From Mya arenaria (taxonomy: Eukaryota > Mollusca > Bivalvia > Myida > Myidae), in assembly GCF_026914265.1 (NCBI RefSeq), contig NC_069138.1, positions 26,007,262 to 26,071,261 of the forward strand: 64,000 nt of DNA. Direction: 5' to 3'. Positions within the stretch are counted from its first letter, which is position 1. Every line of letters starts with the position of its first letter. A program made the position numbers and the translations under genes. The notes under the pieces were generated by a model. The model did not search any database. It was given only the letters and a program-made list of their open reading frames with translations, and was not told where the DNA came from. Shown here in pieces: positions 26,091 to 37,501 of this stretch.

Positions 26091-26292
26091 GAGTATAAGC
26101 CAAAACAACGATAGTAAAGTTTCTTGAATGTTATTTCAGTGAAAAAAAAAATTTAAAACTACTAGTGCAATATTATATTATTTTGTTGTTTGGTTAAATG
26201 CTTTTAAAAAGAAACACCGTAAATCTTTTTACAGCAACATAACATAGTTCAGAACTGCTATCTTTGTAGGAATTGTACAGTCCCATGGAAAC

Positions 26293-26420
26293 TACGCACA
26301 CGCACACGCACACACACACACGCACACACACATAAACACACACACGCACGCACGCACGCACACACACACACGCACGCACGCAGAAACATCCCCTCACATA
26401 TACACACACACACAGACATA
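26293..26420. repeat. (CA)n/(CGCA)n microsatellite
   Basis: About 125 bp of CA and ACGC tetramer units. Cys/Val-rich frames read on the minus strand are repeat by-products. Confidence 0.95.
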
Positions 26421-28924
26421 TACAAAAAAGCATGGTGGATGCATATGTAATACAAACAATGAAGTAGAATAGTTGGAAATGTATAAAAATATATTTTTAG
26501 TTAAGCATTTACAGTTGTTCGTCTTACGTGAATACATACCGTGTTTATTATACTGGCTTGAACATCAGCTTTTGAGTCCTTCTTATGTGCATGTGTTAAC
26601 GGACTACTTCCTTTGTTTGCCGGCATGATGGACTATTTGTGCAGCTAATGGAAACCAGAAATAAGGTGCGCACAGGCCGGTAAACAAATCGTACATCTTA
26701 ACATCTCGGCAGGGTTTGACTGACGTCAACCAATACCATTCTATACGAAAATACCCGTAGAGCAACTTGTAGGTTTCTAATTGATCCATTATTATAAAAT
26801 GTTTGGGAAATGGATAGCTATGTATACGAGTTTAAATAGTTCTGTTTTGTACCTCTGAAATTATAAAACGAAAAAACGTGTCGTTGTCATAACGACTAGC
26901 ATTTTTACCATTCTTCTTAGAAATTACCGTCAAAACTAATTATTAAATAAAACGATATAAAATGATGCACATTTCACGACATTTAACTAAACGTTCATCA
27001 TGATGCAAAAAACGAAAAGGGATTAATTCGTGGCAACTAAGAAAACTAAATCGTTCACTATTGTTTATCGGACCCTAACGATATTTCGCAACGGTTTTCG
27101 GCTCCAAACGAAGAAAAAAGGAGAATCTCAACGATCCATCGATGACAGTATTACACAAAATGTCAATGTAACAATGTAAAAAAATAATGTAACACAATTT
27201 TAACATTTGGTTTTAATTGAAAAGATTTTGTTTACAAAGCTAAAACTGTTGATTAAATTTTTGTTTTAAAGATGAGGATTCAGGATGCGGCTCCCCCTTC
27301 CAACAATCGAGATTAGACCAAATATCAAAATGGACAGCCCAAGGCATGTATCAAGTTTCAATTTCAACTTTAAATAACTATTTATTAAATCTTTGTGTAA
27401 AGGGGGGGGGGGGGTGGCGGAGGCTCCTTGTATAGAGTATGAATGGTTAAGAACAATGTGGCGCCAGTCAAGTAGAAGCCATGCTTTGCTAATGTTCAAG
27501 TTGAAGGATTGAGCCCGACAACAGGCGCTCTTTTTCTGCAAGAGTTACTTCGCTAGTGTCTGGAGTGAAGGGCAGTAGAATTTGGATTGACCTGAAAGGT
27601 TTATGGGTGAGGAGTGAAGTTTGTTTGGGTGAGAACCATACGCACGATTAGCTCAGTCTGTAACAGCACCGTCTTAGTTTTCGGCAGTCGTGGGTTTGAG
27701 CGTTACAACATATTTCCTCCATTATCATTCTAAACAGGAAAAGTTTCTGGGGTTATTAGACCATGTTTTGACAAGCATATCATGTGCATGTCTGCGTCAA
27801 ATCAATCAGACTAGACATCAGTTAATTTAATCAGCAATATAAACAGTTGTAAAAAGTCAACGTATATGTTTTCTTAATCAGTTTACAAGTTGTTTGTAAT
27901 TTTATACAGTCGTTTGGCTGCAGTTGAGAGCATGCTAGGGTCCTTGCAAGAAAGACGTTATCGAAGGGTTTACAACATAAAGTGGTATTAACGTACACTG
28001 TTTAGAACCAGGGCATGTCGTTGTTTCTGCCGTCAGTAAAATGTAAAATGAGGGTGGGTTTCGACTTGGATTTCCTCTTCTTGAAATGCAGTGGTTTATT
28101 TTGCCAGTATTGTTACACCACAGAAACGATGCGGCTCGAAAATTAAGTTATTTTATACAGTGAAATAAGATAATAACTTTTTCAATTATTTTGGTATTGC
28201 GTTTCAAAAACTTATATCCGTAGAAGTCCCACTTCCTCAGATCAAATACTACATATGTCAAGTATAACTGTTTAAAAATAAATGCCAACATATTCCAACT
28301 TGAATGATTCGTCCAAACAATATTATTTGAATACTGGGCGAATTCCAAAACACATTCGACGTTTTATAAATATCTTTCTCTATAATTCTAAACATATTTT
28401 GAAATCGTGACCAACTAATTTCTCGGAGTTGAACATTTCGGCAAACCACACGGCTTTATTACTAAAAATTGGATTAGCTGTAAGTAATTCATCTGATAAT
28501 AATGCTTTCAGCAATTTTTATGCATTTTGAAGGTTTTAGAGGCTTTGCTTTAATTTTTTATTGTTATTTCAAAGGGACAGATGAGCAAAACACAGTTGAT
28601 AAAGTACACGGGCATTTAAATTTGATCTAGTACAAGTTCATTTTCCAACTTTCTGTGCATATCCTTATTATTTCACTAACGGGTGCTTTAATGAGTTATT
28701 ACACGAGGAATGATCGCGAAGGTTGAGTAAATGTACTGTAATTTGTGTTCTATTGCTAATAAATAAATGAGAAATTTACCACAATAATGTTTAATGAATC
28801 ACACTACTCCGTGATGGATATTATACTATTCCATTAAAAAGTGTGATAGTTACATCAATTCATACATAGTCACTAGGCGTCAACTGACGTACGCAAAAAA
28901 ATAAACGACGTCAATTAGTGTCAC
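26421..28924. other. No gene seen
   Basis: AT-rich intergenic DNA. It holds only a homopolymer G run at about 27403-27414 and the tRNA-like stretch noted separately. Overlapping minus-strand frames at 28148-28449 have no support. Confidence 0.45.
27641..27710 (+). other. tRNA-like fragment (tRNA pseudogene or SINE head)
   Basis: 'ACGATTAGCTCAGTCTGTAA' resembles a tRNA D-arm/A box (TAGCTCAGTNGG). 'GTGGGTTTGAGCGTTAC', about 40 nt later, resembles a degenerate T-arm/B box. The acceptor stem does not pair convincingly, so it is not called as a functional tRNA. Confidence 0.35.
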
Positions 28925-29260
28925 ACGTCATCCATGTTCAATGAACAGCGCACTTTTTGTACGTAGTCACCGTGCCATGCTAAACATTTCTTATGTCTCG
29001 CAATCCATTTGGTTAATGTCTCCCGGTACGAGTTTGTGTCAAGTTGTGAAACTTTGCGACGGGTTGCCAATGTCAAATCAGCAACGTCCTGGAAGCGTTA
29101 AAAAACGGAAGGTCCTGCAATCCAATGGAGCTAAGTTGGGGCTGTAGGGGTGTGTGTGTGTAATACTTCAAATCCCAGTAATGTAATCTCTAACTGTGTA
29201 GAGATGGCCCTATGTGCAGGAGTATTATCTTGGTGCTGGATAACCCGATCAATGTCACAA
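28925..29260 (-). mobile_element. mariner transposase 3' relic
   Basis: On the minus strand from about 29240 downward: QDNTPAHRAISTQ (the 'QQDNAPAH' block with the second catalytic Asp), then SPNLAPLD (the 'YSPDLAPxDF' block with the third Asp), then WIARHKKCLAWHGDYVQK (the 'WxxRxxKCIxxxGxYVEK' C-terminal block). The blocks fall in more than one frame, so this is a decayed copy. The N-terminal part was not found. The spacing fits a D34D mariner rather than Tc1. Confidence 0.85.
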
Positions 29261-29439
29261 GACGGCCGTTTAGACCTTTAACGGGATCCCTTTTCAATAC
29301 CTGATAATCAACGTGTGTTAGTTCGCAGTGCTGGCGGTGATTTTTTGATGCAAGCAAGTATTGTTATATAAAATTAATCAATTGCTATATTTCTCTTTAT
29401 GAACATTTTAAGTTTATATCATTATAGTTTATTGATATA

Positions 29440-29871
29440 TTTATTAGTTACATCCCTGGGTTACCAAGAGATATAGAAGATGAATTTCATTTTATTTGTA
29501 TTTGTACACGTTTTGAAACTATAAGAAAGAAATACATAAAACGGTTTTATGATTTACGTCCGTCTGTTTTAAAGTTCATTGAACTGTTAAACACAAGAAA
29601 GAAACAAGAACTTATAAAACTATCCTTATTTGTCAAACAAGCTCTGAGTATTAGACGATTAACTTTAAATATTGATTTATAATTATAATAGTTTTGTTCA
29701 TCCTCACCTGATATGAAAATATTCTTTTTAAAGGTATTAATGATTCTATTTCATAGAATGTATAACCTATGTCATACCATGTGTTTGTTTATTTATTATT
29801 CTTTTGTGGTTAAGAAGATTATGTACTTTGTACAATCTTAATAAAATATCTGTTCTGTTCTGTTCTGTTCC
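29440..29871 (+). mobile_element. LINE 3' end with (TGTTC)n tail
   Basis: 29464-29682 is open for 72 codons to TAA and reads EDEFHFICICTRFETIRKKY followed by LRPSVLKFIELLNTRKKQEL, the zinc-finger-like C-terminus typical of molluscan non-LTR reverse transcriptase proteins ('xEDExHFLxxCPxYxxLRxxY'). A 190-bp 3' UTR follows, ending AATAAAA and then a short TGTTC repeat at 29850-29871, as LINE tails often do. It is a 5'-truncated copy. The open tail frame suggests it is younger than the other elements here. Confidence 0.85.
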
Positions 29872-31020
29872 TTTTCTTTGCAAACCCAAGTCGATAACGA
29901 AGTTCTGAACGTCTCAGAATTTCCTCGGAGCAAGGTTATATAAACGCAATGCTTCTTAAACCTTTGCGCTGCTACTATGACGCTGGATGTTTGCCCTACT
30001 TGGTCGTGTACTCCAACGGTAGATATCGAAGATTTAGTGTTTTTTTAATCTGTGCTTTTAGATTCTAACTTTTTAAGCCTTGCTTCTTTCTTAATTTTGT
30101 CCTGTGTCCTAAATCCATCCATTAAATTTACTTTCGAGCGTCCATTATTGAACACGGAGCCCAGACATATTTCGGCTTTACTAGTGTTCCAGTTCAAGTA
30201 CCCAGTTACTTTAACAATTACAGTGCTAATGTCTGGTAAAAAGAGATGGCGCCTGGAAACTGTAATGAGGCCTATTACTTGGTGAATGCGTTGTCCTCCG
30301 AGCATTGCGATCAGTCTTAAGACAAAGGTTCAGCTGTTTGGCATCGTCAGTATAAGCCCCCGTAAATAAGGCCATTTATTGAAGTTATTAAGTTTTTAAA
30401 CCAATGAACATAATGATAGTTGATTATTTGAATAGCCCTTGTGAAACATTAAACCATTTTCATTGGTTCTAATCATAAGATAAGGTAATTGAGGAGAAAT
30501 ATGTATTTGAGCGATAAATGAACGTACAGCCGGCACGCATTCAAATATTACATTTTGATGATATGACATATTCCCACATTAACTGCGAACAAAGGATTGC
30601 TTATCTTAGCTATTCGGTCTAGTATAACCTGTTTACATTCTTCATAAAGTATGATTCTTAAATCATTTGTACTGTTTGAAGTAAAATAAGGGTTTAAACT
30701 GTAACTCGATATAAACATTTTAGAAATAATTCATATCGATAATGCAGGGTTGGTCAATGAAGCTGAACGCGGGAAACATGACTTATGCATTTAATGTGTG
30801 GGGCCTAAATAAAATATTAAATGTTTCCCCTTCACGACCGCCCGACTAGGGTTATTTTAGTGATACAAGTGACATGATATTTCCATTTGGTTTTAAAGCT
30901 TCTGCAGAACCATGGCTATTTTTTTTGCTCTGACCTACTTCGGAATGGATTTTTCTGACTCAGTGTATATAAAACAATATTCACAAATAATCTTATAAAC
31001 CACGAATCTTTTCAGCGTTC
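29872..31020. other. Spacer before gene C, duplicated elsewhere
   Basis: No gene seen. 29877-30060 is similar to 37930-38190 after gene C ('ACGCAATGCTTCT(T/A)AAACCTTTGC'). 30320-30530 is similar to 41165-41375 before locus D ('AAACCAAT(G/A)AACATAAT', 'GATAGCCCTTG'). These define duplicated flanks of the C and D units. Confidence 0.6.
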
Positions 31021-31024
31021 TCGT

Positions 31025-31200
31025 ACCACACTCATTCTACCTCGGCTGTAGGAGGGAAACACAAACTAGATTAAGTCTGGCCTAGTGACGATTGGTTTCC
31101 CATTTTTAATTATAGCTGTATGTGCATAATAGAATATACTACGTGTTCATATCGACCATAAAAGGTTTACGATTGCAATGAAACAGATCAGTGTTTTGCA
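31025..31200 (+). promoter_or_regulatory. Conserved promoter block of gene C
   Basis: Two blocks recur before the MGGQGSKT exons. Block 1 is 'CTCATTCTACCTCGGCTGT', then GGAGGGAA...AGTCTGGCCTAGT (31031-31086; also 42141-42205 and 57033-57112). Block 2 is 'TTCATATCGACCATAAAAGG', then TTTACGA (31146-31175; also 42253-42282, 45588-45605, 57147-57175). The 'CCATAAAAGG' could be the TATA box, about 105 bp before the ATG. Confidence 0.55.
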
Positions 31201-31257
31201 TGCATGGATTTAATACTACAGTGGTTTAAAGCGTTGTTCTAAGGTTTAATTGGGATT

Positions 31258-34200
31258 ATGGGCGGACAAGGAAGCAAAACAGGTATGTAAAGATATTCGT
31301 AAACAGAACATAACAGAACATTTATTAAGAGGGTGTTCAATCCTCTTCGTTGAAACAGATATTAATATAATATGGATCATACACGCATGCTTATTCAGAC
31401 CATACTGGTAGTACAATGAGCACTACAGAGACCAGTTCAGTAGCCAGAATTTAAACGATAACCCTCTTTAAATGCACAATGTCAAGGCGCAAGAAGACAC
31501 TTAACGAGAAACAAGCAGAGTAATCACAGTATTATTCTAAAACGTAAGTGTAAAAAAGGCCTTCAGCATGACTAGGGTTATCTCAATAAATACTATTGGA
31601 CTTAGTCTACGAACTATGAGAATACTAACAACATCAAAAGCAAGTCAATATTTAATTCCCCTGTTTTAGATTTCTGTCTGGCCGATGCTGGTTGATATAT
31701 GTATATACACGTATTAGATGTATATTTTCTTAACAAAGATGTTTGTGATGGGGAGGTACCGGGGAGAATGCCGTCAACAGATCGAATTGTTGTTGATTGC
31801 AGAAACGATGACTGTGTGGCAGGTCGCATCATATCAGGTACTTCAAGAAGTAGCAAGGCTGCTTATGCTTTTATCTTAAGTAACTTAAATGTCAATCCCC
31901 GCAGTCGATTCAAGCCCATCGACCTAAATAAGGGTACAATGGTATTGTATGGCTCTTCATACATTGTCAATCCTGCCTACACGCGTCGTTTGAATATATA
32001 TTTCAAAAATAATTATACATTTTCAAAATTGCTCTTATTAAACGCCTGCTGTTGAGGGATCACTGACACCGCGTATAAAACTTGAATCATGTTTCTTAAC
32101 GCCTGCTGTGGAGGGATCGCTGACATCGCGTATAAAACTTGAATCATGTTTCTTAACGACTGTTGTGGAGGGCTCACTGACACAGCGTATACAACTTGAA
32201 TCATGTTTCTTAACGCCTGCTGTGGAGGGATCACAGCGTATAAAACTTCGTTTATTAATCATGTTTCTTAACATGCCCTGGTTTTCTTACACCTCATTTT
32301 ATCGTTCAACTATATCCTTATATAAATTGAATTGATCACATTACATGTTATCCTAACAGTAGCAAACTGTTTTAATAACCATGCATTTAAAGTAACATTA
32401 GACTGTTTATCTCTTAACGAATGAAGTTTAAATGTCCTTCTTTATTTGTTTCTCGTACCGTATATTTGTAAAGGTTAAGTTGCTCCTTCAGAACTGGTAT
32501 ACATACATTGTCTGACTAATATAACGTTTTGGATTTCTCGTGGGTAACTTCGCTGTGCATTTATTTTAACCTACTTTGGCTAAATATCATGTTTTGATTT
32601 CATTCTAGTTTAATACTTTACATTCATAGTAACGCCTAATAAAAGTTTCATTATTAACGCATGTGGTTAACATGCTTTGTTGATTACATGGGCGGTTAAG
32701 GATGTTTTATGTTAGATGGGGCGTAACTTGAGTGGGGATATGAGGGCGGCAAGCTTGAATGTGATCGAGGTTGTTTGAGGTTCCTGCAATAACAAATTAC
32801 TATAAATAGTCTTCAGTGTTGCATATTGTTGTATTATTTACTTATTCTTTATACCATATTGTTATGAATAGTTTACTTGCTAAGTATTTAATTAATTGCA
32901 TAGAACCTAATAATCTTTCTCCAAATTGATTCATGTTTTGCAGATGTTTGTGATCACACAGTTTTAAACTTTTTATTTTATAAAGCAGACTGTGTGTGAT
33001 GTTTTTAGTTTCTAACGATGGCTGCATTGTATCTTTGAAAAGTATTTGCATTAGGTGCTCTGAATTGCTTCCCTCCGTCTGCAGATAGAGTTCGGATCTC
33101 TAATCATAGAAGTACTTGGGGTTAACCTTTTCGTTTATTATTATTTGTTTTATTGATAAGTGTCCTTAAGTTAATGCATACTTTGATAAGATTTACCTTT
33201 TGCGTTTTATCTTTATTAAGGATTGTTAGGATAAGAGTGAGGGTTGTGCACATAAACTGGTTTAAAGCCCCAGTAAATTTACATTTTACTGACCGTTCCA
33301 AGGCGGTACCTAACAATTCTTGATAAAAATACCAAGTATTTTTTATATGTATAGTATTTATGCACTGTGCTGTTTGTAGAGTTTTGTGCTGTTCTAGGTT
33401 TCTTGTTTGTAATTTTGTGTTCTATGTCTTTGGCGTTTGCCCATTGCCACTAAACCGGGCTTATGTTTAAACTTTTTGTTACTGGGCATGTTTCTGTAGC
33501 TTTTTGCATAAATATTGAAGTAAGGGTGTTGGATGTAAACATATGCTTGTCATTTAATCGAGCCATTGTTAGTAACGTTACTTAAGTTATGCCTAGTGTC
33601 CTCATATAAATCTGTTACCATGTTGATAAGCCATCGCTTGCTATTTACTATTGTATACAATAAATTGCCGAAAATACTTATAGATAACGTTAATGCAGTT
33701 TGAAACGTTGTTCTTTTTTCAATGAAATTGTACTGAAGTGACCTATTTAACAGTCCTTTAACTTGTATCTTTTTCAATTAATTCTACCTATTCATTTTCA
33801 ATATTCAATACGTTTAATATGATTCGCAAATAGTTTGGTTTCACCAGGCATGCAGAATTGACATTTCTGTACAGTGGATCTATTAATTCAGAATTTTAAA
33901 CAATATTTCTTCGAGAATTAATCACCTGAAGTGTCCATTGTATTATTAACTTTGCCATTAGATTTCAGATCTGTGCCTGTAAATCTCGAAACAATAAATA
34001 TTTCAGGGCATAGTCAACAATCACACAGTTCGAATTATACATCAGAGGTAAATATGAATTAAATATAATTGAAATAAGTACGAAATAAGCAGATTTAATA
34101 AATAACATTTTTTTTTTTTTAAAGTGAACAGTGTTTTTCTTTAGATTTAACTTAACATGTATAACATATTGTACTGTATTGTGATCTTTGATTCGTGGAT

Positions 34201-37200
34201 TTACTGCAGAACTGTAAAATGTTTTCTTCAGACCACACCTCTGCTGCACCAAGACCCCTCTTTTGTTGCAAGTAAGTAAAGTTGTAGGGTTAAAACATAA
34301 TGCAATTTATTTCAATTGTAATGTTAGTGGAGAAAAGTAATTCAATTATCCAGGGGTCCAACGTGTTTTGTGTTTGCCGAATATTAAGTGAGGCGAATTG
34401 TGTGAAGCCGAATAAAATAGAGGCGTTGGAAGGAATTTTGGTGTTTCAGGAAGGTATTTTCACCTGGCAAGTACGTTATATCACCTTTTTCGCAAAATAA
34501 ATACCCTTGCCCGGAGACCACGCGTGTTAGCGTCTCTCGGCTTTTAGCCTATGTTTCTAGAGGCCTTAACAAAAAAGTTATTGAATGTATAAGCTGAACG
34601 ATTAATTGTTTACAAAGTGAAAATAGGAAATTGAGTGACTTGAAACTGTGTTTACAGTACAAGTTTACCATTCTTTTACCTATTTTAGCTATTTTTCATT
34701 GCTACATGGGTATTATACGGCCTATTATATCAGATTCTTACACGTGTGGTATCTTGGTAGGCGTATTTATATTGCGAAAAAGGTGATATAACGTAATTAC
34801 CAGGTGAAAATACCTTCCTGAAACACCAAAATTCCTTCCAACGCCGCCATTTTATTCGGCTTCACACAATTTCCCTCACTTAAAACTCGTCAAACACAAA
34901 ACACGTTGGACCCCCTGTTATCGAAAATTGTAATTCTCTTCTTACGTATTTTGTTGTTTATATGTTTATATTATATATAACATCTTTATGTTGATGAGAA
35001 ACTGTGTATGATATTATATAGTTCTAGTCTTAAAATTATTTTCGTCCGTTCTGTCCTATAATTATGTATGAAGGAAACACTTCAAATGATGTACAAACTC
35101 AAACATACGATAATCTGTGGTTACATATGCAATAGATTAATAACAATTTTAGACTGAGTACGATAAAAACAACACATTTACATTTATTTGTTTCCATACC
35201 GATTAAAATATTCATATGGCAAGCTTCCAGCCACAAACTCTTCATTTAAATGTTGATAGCGAACATCCATGTATCAACTTTATATAATTATTACATTACA
35301 TTTAACAAAAGTTTCCATATCTTGTTGATAAAAATTGTATTTTGTACAATATTTATACTTATAAGTAGTCTGTCACTATTCAATACATGCCGTATGTTCA
35401 ATTTAAAGGGTATTCCCCACATCCTATTTGCTAGACCCACCGTTTTGTCCAAAGATTTTATCGTAAATCAAAGCTTTATTTTTTTTAAATTAAAAGCGAT
35501 TTTTGGGATATACCTATGTGGGAAGGTGTCCACAAACATGTTGTCAATACAAAGGGACTTTGGATACAGTTATGCACAGCTAGATCAAAGGGATTGGATA
35601 CAACAGAGGGTATGCCTGTATGCGCAGCTAGATCAAAGGGGTTGGATACAACAGAGGGTAGGCCTTTATGCGCAGCTAGATCAAAGGGATGGGATACAAC
35701 AGAGGGTAGGCCTGTATGCGCAGCTAGATAGCTAGGGAAAATTGTCGCACGATCACACTTTGCTTATTACCTCACTTTCATAATTCATTGGCACAATATA
35801 CAACTCCTTTGCAATAAAAAACACGCAAAAATAACTTATTCATGTGCTAAAGCTGGGTATCAAACTTTTGTTGGTGCAGATAAGGAGCTGACTACGAATC
35901 CTGACGAAGAGAGAGAAATTTGCTATCTATGTTGTACACGAGCGGCAACCCACTATGATTTTGGAGCGTGTTGTTCAGCATGCTGTCTATGCATAGGGAA
36001 TACGTGCAGAAACGGATGCATCAGAGGACAAATTTGTATGGATGACTGCGCGCAAAGTTGCGGTATTTGCATGCACGATTGCGGAGATAAGGTCTCTTGT
36101 GATGGTGGAATTGGAGATGCTGTTTGTGAATGTGGAAAAGGAATAAATACAGGATTGTCATTTCTAGGGGCCGGAATATATACAGGGTTTGCATTACTAG
36201 GACAGTGTTGTTATGAAATATGTTCGGTGCAGGTTTGTCATATTTTTAACCTTCTTCAAAATACCTTTATATTTTGACGCACAAGTTTCTTGGTAAAGAT
36301 TTGATTTCTTACAGAACTACAAAATAAGCTTGATAAATGCTAATAACAAATAAAAATACGTGTAAGACTGCATTTAAAAGTATGTTCCAAGATTGCTTTG
36401 CAATGTTTTCAGTTGTTAATGCACCTCTCCCTTCCACTTTGTTCGATGAGCATCGCAATATCCAGTGTTGTACTGCCATATTGGGCCTGGGGTGAAACGA
36501 ATAAAATAGCGGTTGGTCTATTTAAATGCTGCAATTTTACTGAGGAGAATCGCAATTCCAACCAAAGCGAGTGTTTATTATTGTCTGACTGTCTTTCATC
36601 AGATTTCAGTAAGATTTTGGTGACAGATACCTTCATTAAAACTCTTTAGCACTTGTATGATTTTTTCTGTAGCGTAGAAACTCTTTAGTATTTAACATGT
36701 AGAAAAATCAAAGCCTTATAATTGCAATGATTTCGAGAAATATGTTAATAACGAATTCTAATTCATTTATATCCACTTTTATCCACTTGTTTCAGAATCA
36801 CATTTGGTCATCAAAGCGGCTTCCGGTCTACAGATCACATATATTGTCTTACACGGTATAACTATTTTACTGGTAACAATAAGCCAACAAAAAGATGACT
36901 ATTCGTATAAGCCAGCTGCACGTCAGTTATGCAATGGATTTGTTGTTTTACTTGCAGGTAATATACTTTAGTTTTCCAATTAGCTTTAAACAAACACCAG
37001 GCGAAAATATTTTCCAACTATAAATATATATTATCAGTGCAATACTTTTCAAACCTCAAACAGACAGTTTAACACTAGCCCATGTATAGGTATGGGCATA
37101 TTTTTCAGATGATCACGCGACTAGATCATTGTGTAAAATAATAAAGAGTTCGAAAATTTAGATATTATCAACATACTGTTTTGTTTTCATTTTCAGTTGC

Positions 37201-37501
37201 TATTTGCTACATCGGTGTCATCGTATTTTTATCCGGTGTTATCCAATCACAACACTTAAAAGGCGGTCCACCCCGCCTGTCAATCAATCTGGCGATGATA
37301 TCCTGTGTTGTTTACCTCTCTTATGCAGCCGTTTGCTTTGGACAACCTAAAGTGCTTATATGTGTACCCACTTCGACTGCTTTGGTCTATTTAGTGATAT
37401 TTATGATGACAAACAAAACTGTTTTGATTGTTGTACTAGTTTTGATTGGTCTGTTTATATTAGGTACGCTAATCGCTTTGCTCATGAAATGCAGAAAGTA
37501 A
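31258..37501 (+). CDS. Gene C: myristoylation-type, Cys-rich, six-pass claudin-like protein, 8 exons, 406 aa
   Basis: Exons: 31258-31282, 31739-31837, 34007-34047, 34232-34271, 35880-36232, 36413-36608, 36796-36957, 37197-37501; 407 codons, all phases match. The N-terminus MGGQGSKT fits the N-myristoylation rule (Gly2, Ser6, Lys7), and the ATG has A at -3 and G at +4. Residues 9-41 are one GEVPGRMPST unit. Residues 42-68 are two short exons. Residues 69-186 are Cys-rich with CC pairs and CxxC-like spacing. TM1 is about 187-212. The loop has GLFKCCNFT, then SEC and SDC. TM2 is about 257-280. The last exon has TM3, the segment GGPPR, TM4, TM5 and TM6, ending KCRK. Cytoplasmic N- and C-termini are inferred. 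This is the cleanest member, with no lesion seen. Confidence 0.8.
32041..32275 (+). repeat. 57-bp minisatellite in intron 2 of gene C
   Basis: Units start at 32041, 32098, 32155 and 32212 (exact 57-bp steps; the last is shortened). Each begins AACGCCTGCTGT and contains 'CGTATAAAACTTGAATCATG'. The period is 19 codons and a frame is open on each strand, but there is no splice site in phase. Taken as non-coding. Confidence 0.9.
33427..33500. repeat. Short dispersed repeat, copy 2 of 3
   Basis: 'TCTTTGGCGTTTGCCC', then 'TTATGTTTAAACTTTTTGTT' and 'GTTTCTGTAG'; same family as 11695-11770 and 63451-63530. Inserted in intron 2 of gene C. Confidence 0.75.
34331..34946. mobile_element. Foldback element with about 170-bp inverted repeats (intron 4 of gene C)
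   Basis: The left arm (about 34331-34500) and right arm (about 34770-34946) are inverse copies: 'CACCTGG' next to 'GAAGGTATTTTCACC', 'CCAACGTGTTTTGTGTTTG', 'GTGTGAAGCCGAATAAAAT', 'GGAAGGAATTTTGGTGTTTC'. The centre of about 270 bp is unrelated. No transposase, so non-autonomous. The arms differ at a few sites, so it is not very recent. It enlarges the intron but leaves the flanking exons intact. Confidence 0.9.
35560..35735 (+). repeat. 48-bp minisatellite upstream of the Cys exon of gene C
   Basis: About 3.5 units of 48 bp, each with 'GCGCAGCTAGATCAAAGG' and 'TGGATACAACAGAGGGTA'. The unit is 16 codons and two plus-strand frames are open (for example YAQLDQRDWIQQRV). A single diverged unit is present at the same place in gene D (about 48695-48745), so it is an intronic segment that expanded in C only. 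Confidence 0.85.

Noticed and set aside
26194-26455. Cys/Val-rich minus-strand frames
   Set aside because: Translations of a CA/CGCA microsatellite. The same holds for His/Thr-rich frames at 46174-46422 and 56146-56479.
27641-27710. Functional tRNA gene
   Set aside because: The A- and B-box-like parts are degenerate and the acceptor stem does not pair, so kept only as a tRNA-like fragment.
32013-32335. Overlapping repeat-containing frames on both strands
   Set aside because: By-products of the 57-bp minisatellite.
35250-35735. 161-codon frame with YAQLDQR repeats as a repeat protein
   Set aside because: The frame is held open by the 48-bp minisatellite. It lies in the intron before the Cys exon, has no splice connection, and the same place in gene D has only one diverged unit.
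35880-36232. Secreted Cys-rich peptide (toxin or granulin-like)
   Set aside because: There is no signal peptide, and the exon is in phase with and fused to the TM1 exon in every paralog.
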